A DNA stretch of 64,000 nucleotides from Hetaerina americana (lineage: Eukaryota > Arthropoda > Insecta > Odonata > Calopterygidae): positions 8,658,548-8,722,547 of the forward strand of contig JAKTNV010000003.1 in the NCBI GenBank assembly GCA_022747635.1, given 5' to 3'. Every line of letters starts with the position of its first letter. The first letter of the stretch is position 1. The notes beneath the pieces were generated by a model. The model made no database searches, was not told where the DNA came from, and saw only the letters and a program-made list of their open reading frames with translations. A program made the translations under genes and the position numbers. Shown here one piece after another: positions 45,754-57,300 of this stretch.

Positions 45754-47689
45754 AAAAATTAAAAGTAGTAGTACGTAATGAATTTTGCCAATTAATTTGA
45801 GTTGTCATAGCGGTTTGGTTTAGGAATGCGTTCACAAAAATATCGAGTGGTTTTTGAAATTTCGGTTTTTCTTTTAAATAGTTTGGGGGATATTTTGAAT
45901 AATTCCCGATAACCTAATTACCCCGAAAATTCTCTTTATTAACCTCAACAAAATATAATGCTAACCATAAATTTCATCTATGCATCCAAGGAAATCATTC
46001 TATGTATTCCAGGAAAAGAACAGCATCTCCTGTATAATTTTAGTATCCCATAAAACAATATCGTTAATAAATTTCAAAAGTTCCATCGTGGTCAAATACC
46101 GTCTATTAAAAATAGTGAGGAAACCACAGCACAGTATAGGCGAACTAGTTTTATTACTCTTTGCAATTAGGAACCGTGATACTGAACCCAGCATCCTCAT
46201 ATTTCATTGAGTCCTCGTAATTCGCAGATATGTCATGACGTCTGGATTTTGATTGGGAATACAAAACTAATCTTTTCCAAATTTTTCTTAAAAAAATCTT
46301 TCTATAAAAATCATTATTTCCCCCAAAAATGCATTCATAACATTTACAACTTCCTCCCTTACATTGCAGCTTTGTTCTTGCATGGCCTTAAATATTTTTC
46401 AGCCCTGCTTAAAACATACGCAAACCTTATTTTGTTTCTTTCCATTGGTGAGTCTTATGGAATAAGGTACGCCAAGAAGTTCAGATGATATTCCAGAATA
46501 ATGAGTGACCGGAAATGTTTTACAGGCTTGCTGCATGTAAAACAAATGCTGCTTATGCGGTATTTTAGAGTTTTTTTGTTCCTTTTTTATTTTATTTCCC
46601 GTATTTTTACGATTAAATATTTTTTCCTTTACGAAATCATACTCATCCTCCTTGTATAGTCTCAAATAGATAGATTGAAAATTTAGTGTTGGCAAGTGAC
46701 CGAAATTTTAACTGATTTGAGATAATTTTATTTGATCTCTAGCCCTTACCCAGACGAATCTTCGCGTCAAATTGTTAAATGTGTTTCTTATGCTCCTTTG
46801 AGATAACACGTAATCTGAGTTAAGATGTGATGAATGTAGGAATTACCGAATTATCGTTTATTATCATGCCCCCCACATGTCTGCGTGCCTTTCGGATGGT
46901 TGTTCTCGTGGTTACCCTGACTGAAATTCATAATTTACCTATTCTACATGTTGAAGGGACGGGATTATAATTCACCTGAGTCAGTATCAATAAGGAAAAT
47001 ATGGGAATTTTTTCAAATTGATTTGTCGTTCAGGTCTTTTTCCTGTTTTTCATCGATGTAATGCTTCTCGATACTGTTCGCTAATCCTAATTCAACACGT
47101 GTTATCTCCTTCTTGTTTTTCCTTCGATTTTACCGCATGCAATAGCCCAAGGATAACCGTAAAAATAGCATTAAAATTGTCAGGGAATAATATCTTCATC
47201 TCTATTGGGAAGGGATTTTTTATTCTTTTGTTCCGTAGCTTGTAATATTTTCTATGCATTAAAGATATTTTTGGCGGATTAACCTTGTAGAATTCTCGAT
47301 ATTTACGAATTGCCCTTGTTGTTTTATAATGAGGGTAAGTAGAAACATATGGCAGTTTGTGTGTTATCCTTGACTAATAAATTCCCCAAAAACAAGCAAG
47401 CAATATTTAATGGCCCATGGTTTAAATTTTGAAAACATTATTAACATGTGCCAATGGAATCTTTTATTTTAAATGCCTGGAAATCCTAAGTGAGTGCTTA
47501 TTGATTTAAAAACCCACCGATGAAATAAATTATTCCTCATTATCAAAGTGAAACGGCTTCTGTGTCTCTTCCTTGATCGTATACGCCTATTTGTCAATGG
47601 TATGGAATAAGCTCCTGGCTTTTTACCCACTAGAAACCCGACGAAGACCCTCTCGAATTATCGATTAGTTAGCTTTTCAACGAATGGAG
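45754..47689. other. AT-rich non-coding sequence
   Basis: No gene recognised. Small open frames near 46.0-46.7 kb lack motifs. Confidence 0.5.
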
Positions 47690-47870
47690 GGGACATCCCC
47701 CTCTCCGTCGCTTCCTCTCTTCTCCAAATGCTTTCACCCTTCCCCATCGCAATCCTGCCCCCTTATGTAATCCATTCCCTCTCATTATTCCTTTTCCTTC
47801 CAGTTTATACCTTTCTTACATAAAAGCCTTTCCCATCATTCGAGAACTAATGCATTGTGGCTTTTTATTT
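47690..47870 (+). other. Pyrimidine-rich island
   Basis: C/T-rich + strand (CCCCTCTCCGTCGCTTCC), short. Confidence 0.45.
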
Positions 47871-48923
47871 CCTTGATGAGTTGAGTGTCGAAAGCACTTA
47901 AACTCATCACTATCCACCATCGTGCTCTACCGCTCAATAAAATGGCTGCATGTGCAGTTTCTTCTTTCAATTTTGAAGTGCTTGTACTCTCAAGTAGCAA
48001 ACGCTACTTATACGTGGAGTCCGGGAGGTGCTTCAGCGCATTTGATCGAGAGTTTCTTTTGATCCAATGGCCACCGACAAATTTCAGGCATTGTATTTGC
48101 TCGTCAGATTTTGGGTATTCACCATTGAGTATGGAGATAACCAAGGGAATATCTTTCATCATCTCTTAAGTAGTGCTAAAATAAACTGATAAAGTAGTTT
48201 CAGTTCTTAATCCTAAGACAAGAAAATTGAAAACCGGTAGGGAGGTACATAAAGTGTGAACACCCACCTGCTAACAACAGTGTCACTAATTATATGTACT
48301 CCTATCTTTCGCATTATTTCTTCCGACTTTGGGAATAATACCAACAAGTCATAGGTTTTACCCTATATGGATCTCCTTGAGCTCAAGGACCGCCACATTC
48401 AACCGTGAGGAAAAATATTGTGATCCATAAAATTTTAAATAGTTTGAGCGGCTTAAATAAATGCAATCGATATCACAAAAATGTCGGCATCGTTACATTT
48501 TATCAGAAATGTGCAGTGAATATAATATCTGGTTATAGGAGTAGGAGTTCAAATTTGAACAGATTTAATGGCCGTTTCAAGTTAGAAAATAATATGATCA
48601 GGTAAGGCATAAGCAAAGATTCTTAAATGAAGAATAATACCTTGCTCTGAAATATGCAGATGAGTGAAGTCGTTCGTTAAGGTCAGCAATCATTTTATTT
48701 TACTTTGAAAACAAGTTTTATTTCTTTCTCATTGAGGGAATAAATATTTGACATTTCATCTCATTTCACTCAATTTGTTAAAATTTTATTCACCAATGTA
48801 AAATTTTCAAAACATAGATATATTTGGCGTAACACCCTAGTTACTAATAAATTTTTCCAGAGTGTAAAATTCAACCAACAAATTTTGAATCGACGATACA
48901 CACAAGCAGGTACTCGATCGCAA
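47871..48923. other. Non-coding, nothing recognised
   Basis: A 94-codon frame at 47885-48169 (+) has no recognisable motif. AT-rich otherwise. Confidence 0.5.
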
Positions 48924-48958
48924 ACTTCCCCTAATCAAGGATCTTAATTAGGGGAAGT
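48924..48958. repeat. Perfect 12-bp-arm hairpin
   Basis: ACTTCCCCTAAT (48924-48935) pairs exactly with ATTAGGGGAAGT (48947-48958); the loop is 11 bases. There is no T-run after either arm, so it does not look like a Pol III terminator. Confidence 0.92.
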
Positions 48959-49429
48959 ACAATCGATGGAAGTGGTTTGTGGATGGAAAATTTTGTAAGG
49001 TATGGTTAGTGGAGAAGGAAAGGAGAGAAAACTTTGGTAAAAATTCATATATTTGTTAATCCTTCTCAGAGTTTCAGGAAATTATAAATTGGCGAGTTTA
49101 TTCAGAGTTGTCAGAGAGAAAATTTAGTAATAAAAATGTCAACTTTGTATTCCAAAAGATATTTGTCTAAGATCTATTGCTCTTTTTTATTCTCAAAACA
49201 CGCCTATCATCTTCTTCGTTCATTGAATTTGCTTGTTAACTGATATGTTCACTGTTACTTATAATTTATCGATTTAACTATAAATATGGAATACCAGTCT
49301 CTAATTTATCACTGTCTCCAAACCCTGAACCTTTTGAGGCCTGCTATCATGGTATTTCTAACTCCAATATTCGTAGATATAAAAATAAATATTCTATAAT
49401 CGTAATTTGATTCCATTTTCATAAAAATA
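48959..49429. other. Non-coding, nothing recognised
   Basis: AT-rich. Confidence 0.5.
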
Positions 49430-49745
49430 CTATTATTAGGTTTAAGGTAGGATTTGGATGGACATAGGGCTGACGGACAAAATATTTCTTAGTGTTCCCC
49501 AATACAACTCGACCTGACATCTGGCACTGCAATAATCCTCCCTTAATTTCCGCATACTTCCTTTCTCCCTTAGTTCTGTCCAACATACCCATTCTACTTC
49601 TGCACTTACCTTGCTTGCCCAACGCTCTCCCCTCTAACTCAGTCTTTACAATCATGTCGTCAATCAAAAACACCGCTTCCTTCTTTCGTGTCTCCTTTGA
49701 ATGTCTGCCAACAATCATTTCTTCTCCCCCGCCATACCTAGTTTT
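49430..49745 (-). mobile_element. RTE-like LINE 3' fragment (minus strand)
   Basis: On the minus strand the frame contains LGM and LLADI blocks (near 49710), then ELEGRALGKQGKCRSRMGML and GERKYAEIKG. These correspond to IEGRMPGKRGEGRNRLGM and GGRKYSEMK in the 15-17 kb copy. Its 3' UTR shares GTCCATCCAAA, CCTACCTTAA and ACCTAATAATA with that copy, so the true 3' end is present near 49432. Upstream similarity is lost near 49745: a 5'-truncated copy. Confidence 0.85.
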
Positions 49746-51000
49746 TCCTCGAATAATATATAATATAAATAATTCACATGATGCAAGTGTATATTTTCCT
49801 ACATGAGGTCAAGAATGTGTTCCAATACTGCTGATCCGTGCTTACCGAATGCAGGTAGAAAGCTTAAAAGCATTGCTAACCTAATATTCTGATTAAATGA
49901 AGAATCGAAGAATAGTTACATTATTATTGTTTCTACAATTTTTAAGGTCAGCTGGAAAACCTTTATTTGAAATGTTTTCCATAATCATTAGCGTCCCTAT
50001 CTTCTAATTTTATCTCCTTGCCAAACAAGCGAATGCATCTCTTCAGTGACTAAATGACGAAACTAGTGTAATAATGCCATAATTATTTACCTTGTCTTAT
50101 AACTTTTTCAAGTTGCGAAAGTGTGGAATTAAAAATATAAAAATTTATAAAAATTTAAAATGACGTTTTATTATTCATGGTGATATTAATGAATGACTCT
50201 TTTTTATTAAAATGGGAAAAGTTATCATTTAAATCAGATTTTTTATCTCGAAATAAGTCACAAGAAATCGTTTTGTAATTGAATAATGAAAAATCGTTTT
50301 CCCTCTTAAAAAAATGTTTTCCGCATCTGGTATATACGCATATATCATATGATTGTAATTGATATTTGATTAGCCCGAGAATGGAAAACTTTATATATTA
50401 GTTTATTATTCTACTCATTCAAAAGGACATAATTCCTACTGGAGCTGAATTGGATAGAAAAAATGCTTCCTAACTATTTTCTATGACATTTTAAAGGAAA
50501 TATCGTTATTTTAACTCTCTCAGACCCTAAAATGTCTCGAAAATGTCTTTTGAACAAGTTTTGATAGGTTTAATGATGCTTTCTATAAGAAATCCGTGAG
50601 GGTAATGGATAAGCATCATGGGTTTCCACCAGATTAGTACGTATATAATGATGCAAATTTTGCTGATGGATTTTTGGTGGCAAAAAATTCAGAAACCAAA
50701 ATTGTGAGTTCTTTATTTTGTGTTTTTAAGTTGTATATTTCTTCTACACGCTGGAGGCTGAACATATTAAGTCTGTCCCAAAAATATTAGAACTTAATTT
50801 CCCGGATAGACGGGCAGTCGAGCCTCAGTTTCTCTGGCCGGGTCCGAGGGAGGTGAGTCTCAGAAAAGGTTATAGGCCGGTGGTAGTTGGCTCCTAGCCG
50901 TTGCGGAGTGCAAATAGTTCGTTTGCGAAGCTTTTATAACGTGACCTCGTTACGCTCCGTCATGAACTGGTTATTGGGACAACGAATTCAAAATATATGT
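49746..51000. other. AT-rich non-coding sequence
   Basis: No gene recognised. A GC-raised patch at 50790-50960 has no informative frame. Confidence 0.5.
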
Positions 51001-51020
51001 ATATATATATATATATATAT
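51001..51020. repeat. (TA)n microsatellite
   Basis: About ten AT units, flanked by ATATGT. Confidence 0.95.
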
Positions 51021-51149
51021 TCATGGGTACAGATATACATGGGTACATCATAATCATAAAGGTCAAACACAGGAGAGGTGGGGAAGATGGAATCGAGCAG
51101 GTCAAAAGTGCAAAAATATTTTCTTGACCGGGACTAAAACCACGGATCT

Positions 51150-51220
51150 TTCGACTGGCTGGGCCGTTGTTCAAGTGGTTAGAGCATCGGCTAGAGGATA
51201 ATTTTAAACCCTCTCGGTCA
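51150..51220 (+). repeat. tRNA-like box A fragment
   Basis: TGTTCAAGTGGTTAGAGCAT resembles the D-arm/box A of tRNA-derived repeats (compare TGGCTCAGTGGTTAGAGC). No box B follows; the sequence degenerates into AATTTTAAACCCTCTCGG where the T-arm would be. Possibly a decayed SINE head. Confidence 0.3.
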
Positions 51221-52599
51221 GTATACGACGTACTGGATCAATTATGCTACCCGAATTTCTGAATTTATATAAGAACTATGTAATTTGGTGATCGTTATTT
51301 TTGGAGGTAATCAAATGAAATATTCATACCTAGAAGGGTCAATGGAAATCAATTATAACTTTAAAGGGGTGGGAAAAGGTCGGGAGAACTTGGATTAAGA
51401 GTGGGTTAACAAGGTTTTGGGAAAAATTCACCACCGGAAAAAGGAAGGAGAATGGTGATTTCACAAAATGCACGCCTTTCATTTGCGAAGAGAAATTGGC
51501 TTTTTCGAGAAATGTTGGATTAATTTGAGATTCTCGGAATCGCATTTTATGCTCTAGATCTTTTTGAACGGTGATATTCAAAATATTTTAATTTTATGCG
51601 CATGCATTCTATTTACACTTGATAATATTGTAACCTATACATAAATTCATCTAATCTGAATACATATACTGACCTTAAGGCCATCGAGTCTACCCTCAGG
51701 ATTGCGCATGATAGTTTGGCTTATAATTAATACGGTTTGCTGAAAAAGTAACGAGTTTTTCCGGCAAATATGCATTCGTGGACAAAGCGCGGTGGTAGTA
51801 ATAATCGTAGGCCACAAAAGACATCCAATTTAAGCCAAAATACTCCAAGATGGTTTTCATCTTTGATTATGTTGGCCTAAAAGTCTAAGGAAAACTTAGA
51901 AGGTAATTTGGTGAGTGGCTGCCGCCAAACAATGGGACCCAATTACACGGAAGGAAGCTCCGAAACCCTTCCTTAAGTGAGTGAAGGTTGAGACCACGGT
52001 GGTATTTACAGTGATTATGATTTCACTGCAGGGGAGATAGAAATTATTTTAACGATTGTAGTGTTGAAGGGTTGGAGGCAACCATAAATCACGCATTGCA
52101 ATCCTGAAGAGCAACAGCCCATAAATTTCTCTTTTGTATTTATTAATTTAAATTAAAGCCTTGACGGAACTCTCTCTTGTTTAAAATTACTGAGCTCAAA
52201 CAACCGAAACTGCAATCTTTGATCTATAGAACACTTTAAACAATATGGTCAGGAATAATAAGCTTAGTACCCTGAAGGATGCAGAAGTGAATTCCGAACG
52301 ACAGGAAATTGAGGATTGAGTGATTATTTTTCTGCATGCTGTCATACTTGTACTTACGTATCAATTCGGTGACCTATAAATAGCCTCAGATACATTTGTA
52401 TATGTACTTTTTTCGGCCAATTCGTTCAATGATTAATCCATCACAGGCATCTCTGATTTGCTCCAATACAGTATGTAGGTATTCCATCGCACATTATCAT
52501 GAAACGCCTTGGTTTCTTTTTAGTACCATTATTTTGTTGCTCAGTTCCATTTCGTGATTTCATTACAGGTTTTCTCCCTTTTCATTGGTAGGTTTTTTT
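51221..52599. other. Non-coding, nothing recognised
   Basis: Mixed composition; a GC-balanced stretch at 51660-52080 without long frames. Confidence 0.5.
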
Positions 52600-52649
52600 A
52601 AGGTCCCAAATGATTATGTACTTCTAAGTATCATGAAAACTTCCATTTT

Positions 52650-53440
52650 CTTTCTTTTCCATGATTTCTTCGCTCATTTTTCGTAACTTCTGCTGGCCTT
52701 CATGCTGTCTAAAAAGCGTTCTCTCTTCTTTCCCGTACTTCACATTTCACCTGTGTCACTGCCTTCTGTTTATCACTATGGTTCAATATTTCCCCCATGA
52801 AGCCTACACCTTCTTTTGTTTTCCTCCCAGTAGCATTCTCTCTTCTTTCTTTCTTTCTTTCTAAACTTATTTCCTTTATCATCCGTCGCACACACATCTC
52901 GAAACCTTCCAAACCTCTTGCCTTAAAACTAGGTCCCCATGAGGCAGTGCACTCCATAGTAAAGTCTTTTCTAATATTTCCCTTACATTTTGAAAAGTGA
53001 ACCATACATCATTTCTCTACCTTGCAAATTTATTTCTTGACTTCGCAATTTTTCTTCTAATATTTTCAAAACATACAACTTTTTTCCCTAAAATACTGCC
53101 CAAATACATCAACCGCTCTACTTTCTGTTGTTTGTTGAATCCTATTTTTGTATTTAACATTGATTTCATCATTCTTTAGAATCTAATTACTTTTGTGTTT
53201 ATGTGCGTAACCCTTATCCCACCACAATCCCATTCCTATATATAACTCGGGAATAAATTTACACCCTTAACTGTCTGACTCAATAGTGTTTGATCATCTA
53301 CTAGCATAAAATTAACCATCTTGCCGCCCAATTTTATTACCAGTTCAAAACCTTCCTATACTATCCTTAAAATGTCCTCAGCAGATGTGATGAATAGTAC
53401 TAGTAATGGAAAACCCTATTTTACCCCCCTGCTAATTACT
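52650..53440 (-). pseudogene. LINE RT catalytic box to C-terminus remnant
   Basis: The frame reads RGVK, a stop, GFPLLVLF (usual RGVKQGCPLSPLLF), then AEDILRIV, GGKMVNFMLVDDQTLLSQ and, after breaks, MYLGSILGKKVVCFENIRRK. The YADD/FADD catalytic box is LVDD at about 53293-53304, so both aspartates are retained. Downstream blocks are TMECTASWGPSFKARGLEG, FEMCVRRM and GVGFMGEILN. Several stops and frameshifts. Confidence 0.82.
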
Positions 53441-53489
53441 CTTACATCCTTATTCCTATTCCCTCTGTTACCACGCCCAAAAGTTCATT

Positions 53490-54005
53490 GACTGCCCAAG
53501 CGGGCAAGTATAAACCGTCCGGGTGAGTGAAGTCCCACCTTTACCGGTCATTGTACATAAGAAACGCATGGCATTGAAGAAAGAAACATGGCTGAGGTGG
53601 AAGTGCGGTTTGCGAGAAAGTGAAACTTAAAACTAGGAATAAAATATGAATTCTTAATCTAACAATAAAGGAAAGCCGACAGGGAACGGCTTTTTACAAA
53701 AAAGAAAAAAAAGTACGTCACTAACAGCACTAACTGCCCACCGGCACACTCTGAGCATAGAGCGGTACATAAAGGAAGCGGAGGCGAGGGTCGCCCATTT
53801 CCCACAGCGGGAAATTACACTTGGGCTTGAGGAAGCGGGTGACAGCAAGACCGTGAAGCGGATAAAATTATACTGAAATAACTTAATAAAGAGGACGGAG
53901 GAAGGGATCCGTCCGGCCGTGAAGCGGCTTAATACTATGAAGAAAATTTAAAATTAAAAGACATAGTAAAGACTCATAGGCGAGTAATATCTTTATGCCT
54001 GCGGC
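53490..54005. mobile_element. Unrecognised insertion inside the LINE
   Basis: In relatives, the FVDFEKAFDRV and RGV(K/R)QGC blocks are about 50 codons apart. Here they are separated by nearly 600 bases, so roughly 0.45 kb of extra sequence sits between them. It is GC-richer than the LINE, has CCGTGAAGCGG twice (near 53850 and 53927) and a small GGACGGA/TCCGTCC foldback near 53895. Both edges carry GCGGGC-type strings in opposite orientation. No transposase or tRNA-like motif. Ends are approximate. Confidence 0.5.
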
Positions 54006-54015
54006 TCACGCCCGC

Positions 54016-54120
54016 ATTTCACAATACCTCCTTTAACTTTGCTCTCTAACTCTACACCTTCGGACGCCTTCTCAAAACCCACGAAGTATACAGGCATGTC
54101 CTTAATTAAGGCATAGATAT
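54016..54120 (-). pseudogene. LINE RT palm block A remnant
   Basis: Reads DMPVYFVGFEKASEGVELES. In active relatives this block is FVDFEKAFDRV; the first catalytic aspartate is a glycine here (YFVGF), so the RT would be dead even without the stops. It ends in VKGGIVKCG, where foreign sequence begins. Confidence 0.8.
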
Positions 54121-54740
54121 TGGCATTATATTAGATCCTCATTTCTACCATTATTTCCATTGCTCCAATGACACATTTATTTATCTTCCCTTTTTAAGGT
54201 CAGACTGGTTTTCAGACAGTTAGTTATTTGCACTATATAATCTACTTCTAAATCTAATACACCCTTTTTTCACCAATGCTTGACCACCTTTATTTCACCA
54301 ATGCTCTCTTGATTTTTTTAAAAAACCTATCTCAGTCATCGTCCTAACATTCTATGTGCCCATTCCAACTGTTGCGGTCCCTTTTGAAAATTCTTTTCCC
54401 TTGCTTTCAGTTCGGTTTTGTAGGGTTATCGTGTGATGACGACTGCGGAGGCCTAGCCTTTGCTTTTGCCAGGCACGTCACCCGGCCTATTGGGCGTTTC
54501 CTTTTTTTTTCTTTTTGTCTGCCCATTTTTATTACGGAAACAATGATTGAGGTGGCTTGCCGTGGTCTTTCTTAATAGTGTTTTTAACATAAAAACATGA
54601 CTGAAATTACTATTCTACTGTTGTCAAACGCCTTGGCAGTCGTATTACTAAGGAAACGACTCTGAAATTTACAACTTATCTGTATCCTACTCTGAAGTCT
54701 ATCTGGCATAGAAAACCCTACTAGGAGGAACTATCATTGC

Positions 54741-55017
54741 CACCACCTGTGCAGCTTTAGGGGTCAACGGGAGTCGCATGCCGTTGTATTCCTTCGAAGT
54801 TATTTCGTGATGTGCCATCATAATAATTATCTTGTACTATCCGAAATAATTTATTATTACCCTAAAGATTAGTTATTGATTTGATTAAACTTATTGCGCC
54901 GTAGTAGTAGTTTTTCTTCAGGAAACCATTCGCAAAGACGTTTTGTTAGTTGAAAGTGCATGTTAAGTTAAGCTTTGTCCTAATTTTGATCCTGTGCTAG
55001 AAGATACTTATATAAGG

Positions 55018-55018
<1 letters not shown>
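54741..55018. other. Non-coding flank
   Basis: AT-rich, between the LINE and a long TA array. Confidence 0.5.

Positions 55019-55094
<76 letters not shown>
55019..55094. repeat. Long (TA)n microsatellite
   Basis: About 38 uninterrupted TA units, the longest in the window, followed by CATATATTTATT. Confidence 0.98.
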
Positions 55095-55100
<6 letters not shown>

Positions 55101-55539
55101 TTTATTCATTTATTTATAAAGATATTAACAGGCTTTACAATGTGTCTCCTAATAGACTACGCTAACGCTTTTTGCTCAACAGAATTAGTTTGAAATAAAG
55201 TGATAAACTATTACTAGAGGGAGGGTTAGTCGCTTCGGTAAATGTGTCGCAAATGCCGAGGAACGTGATGAATAGGTGATGCCACGATTCGACCCCAAAA
55301 ATTAAGGTTATTTTGTGACAAGACAAGATTTTGCTCTTTGTTTGGAAGAATAATGATACATCAAATAATAGCCCTATTCAAAAGTCTGAAATTATTCGAT
55401 TGGCCATCCAAACCTTGGTTTAGACGTGCGAATTTATCGAACTCTCGAACCGAGGACCTGAAAATGCCCAACGGGTGAAACTTTAATCATTCAGCAGCTG
55501 ACATTGCCATTCCAACTTCTATTGAATTTCATTTCCCGG
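55095..55539. other. Non-coding, nothing recognised
   Basis: AT-rich to balanced composition. Confidence 0.5.
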
Positions 55540-55830
55540 TCGCACCAAATAGCGTAGAGAGAACCTTTTCACTCTTTCTCTCCCTTTCCCCGCGCGAAAT
55601 TTGTATTTATTCTTCCCGTTTCCACCGTTCCCGTTCATCCCCTCCACGTAGATCTTTTCAGCCTAAACCCTCCCCAACCTCCCACCCTCTTCCTCACTTC
55701 GCACGGGGATTACTGGTCTCGCAGTTACGCCATTCCGTTTCCAATTTGTCCTCCTTTCGCTCCAACCTCCACAAAATTCTCCCATTGCCCCTCATCCTAT
55801 AGCTTAATCACTCTCGCCCCTTGACTAGAG
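55540..55830 (+). other. Pyrimidine-rich island
   Basis: C/T-rich + strand with a CCCGCGCGAAATTTG core near 55588. No frame of note. Confidence 0.45.
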
Positions 55831-56579
55831 TTACTGTTTTTGTAAAAACAGAGACAACGGAAACATCCATTTTTCGCTTATGGGAATGGCTGCGTTTTAA
55901 GAGCAAGGAATATTTTGGATTTGAAGGTACGAAAGTAACAACACCATGCGTATATAATTAGGCTTAAAATTATGCAATTGTGTTATCAATCAAAATTTTA
56001 AAATTTATATGTATTTATAATATGCATACGTATTGATATTATGTATTTTTTACACATTTTTTGAGGCAATTTCGAGAAGTGACAAATTACAGTTCGAATG
56101 TAATACTATATTTTATCAAGAAATTCTTTGCGCGCAAAATTAGTTTGTATTAATCATGTCTCCTGAATAAAATAAGGAAGAAAACAAATGCGGCGAAAAA
56201 TAATTGGATCAGAACATTTTCCGCTGGGTCACGTATATTGTACTATGTGTATTTTTATGTGAATTTAAGTTCGTTCATCATTCCATATAAAACTATGGAC
56301 CTGACATTTTACATGTGGCTTTATTAGATGAGTGTGGGGTTGGGAACCTAAACAAGAAGAGAACAATGAGATTGCAAAAAATAAAACTAGGCAAGAATTG
56401 CTCAGAACTAGAACTGGGAGAAAAGTAGCCGGTGTAGCAGCATCGGTGGTTTTACGTATTGCGTATGGCATGAAGCAATTAAATTTGAATAAAGAGGGAA
56501 CGAAATGTTCCAAGACCAGGCGCATACGGTGGCAATGAGTTGCAAAATGAGGAGACGAAATAGGAAAAAAAATCCCCAT
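55831..56579. other. Non-coding, nothing recognised
   Basis: AT-rich. The + strand is purine-rich at 56340-56580. Open frames on both strands are without motifs. Confidence 0.5.
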
Positions 56580-57300
56580 AAATACGGCGCGGAAGGGATG
56601 GCAATCTTACCTCCAAGCCTCCGTCTGCCTTCCTCCCTCTCGTGGCAATCGCACCTCAAGTCACCGTAAATCAGCCATCGCATTCTATTCCGCTCTGGTC
56701 CCCGATTCTCCATTTTCCGATTTCACATTTTTCCCTCCCTCTCTCTCCCTCCTCGCCTCCCGGCTCTTCCTCGCCTCCGAATCTCATTAACGGAATATTT
56801 CAATCTCTTCCCTCCTCTCTCCGTCTTCCCTTACGCGTTCCCCATCCATAACGTGTACCCTTAAACCCCTTCACCCTGCCATTCTCCTCCTCCCCCGTCC
56901 TTCGTTTTGCCACCTCTCCCCGCCCCTTTTCTTTTCCCTTTCCTCCCCCTCCCACCTTTCCCCCCTCGATCTCCTAGGCACACCGCCACCACTTCGCTCC
57001 TACCTCCCCAAGCGTGTTTCCTACCTTCTGTCGTCGGGTTCTCCTGCGAGCTTCGTCGCGCTTTCGCTTCTCCCGATGCCTCCCTCTCCCCTCTTCCTCC
57101 CACTTCCACCCAACATATGAGCGCATCGCCTCTACCCCGATGCAAGCACCTATCTGATTTTCACGTCGCTGGCCACTCAAAATCGTTTCGGATCGTTTGC
57201 CCTTCCTTCCTCGCTACCAATTTTCGCTTTGTTTTTTTTTATATCCCAACGCGGATGTTTCCTCTTTTGAAATGTATCTAACCTCCAGCTCTCCGCTTCC
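56580..57300 (+). other. Pyrimidine-rich GC/CpG island
   Basis: C/T-rich from 56610 to 57140, with CCCTCCC, CCTCC and CpGs. Overlapping frames on both strands (up to 124 codons) are compositional. Confidence 0.5.

Larger units (their letters stand above)
52600..54740 (-). mobile_element. RTE-like LINE, minus strand, nearly full length, interrupted
   Basis: Read from 54740 downward it matches the 15-17 kb copy from its 5' end: ATGCCAGATAG, GTTAAAAACACTATT, CCACCTCAAT, the GCCCAAT/GGCCG block and GTCGTCATC. A mutated GTWNVRT block follows near 54340-54360. The RT palm first block, VYFVGFEKASEGVELE, is at about 54070-54115. The second palm block, VNFMLVDDQTLLSQTVKG, is at 53270-53330. The thumb and tail are FTMECTASWGPSFKARGLEG and FEMCVRRMIKEISLERK (about 52840-52970). 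The 3' end lies near 52600. Much of the endonuclease and RT fingers is missing between 54120 and 54340. Stops throughout; inactive. Confidence 0.85.
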
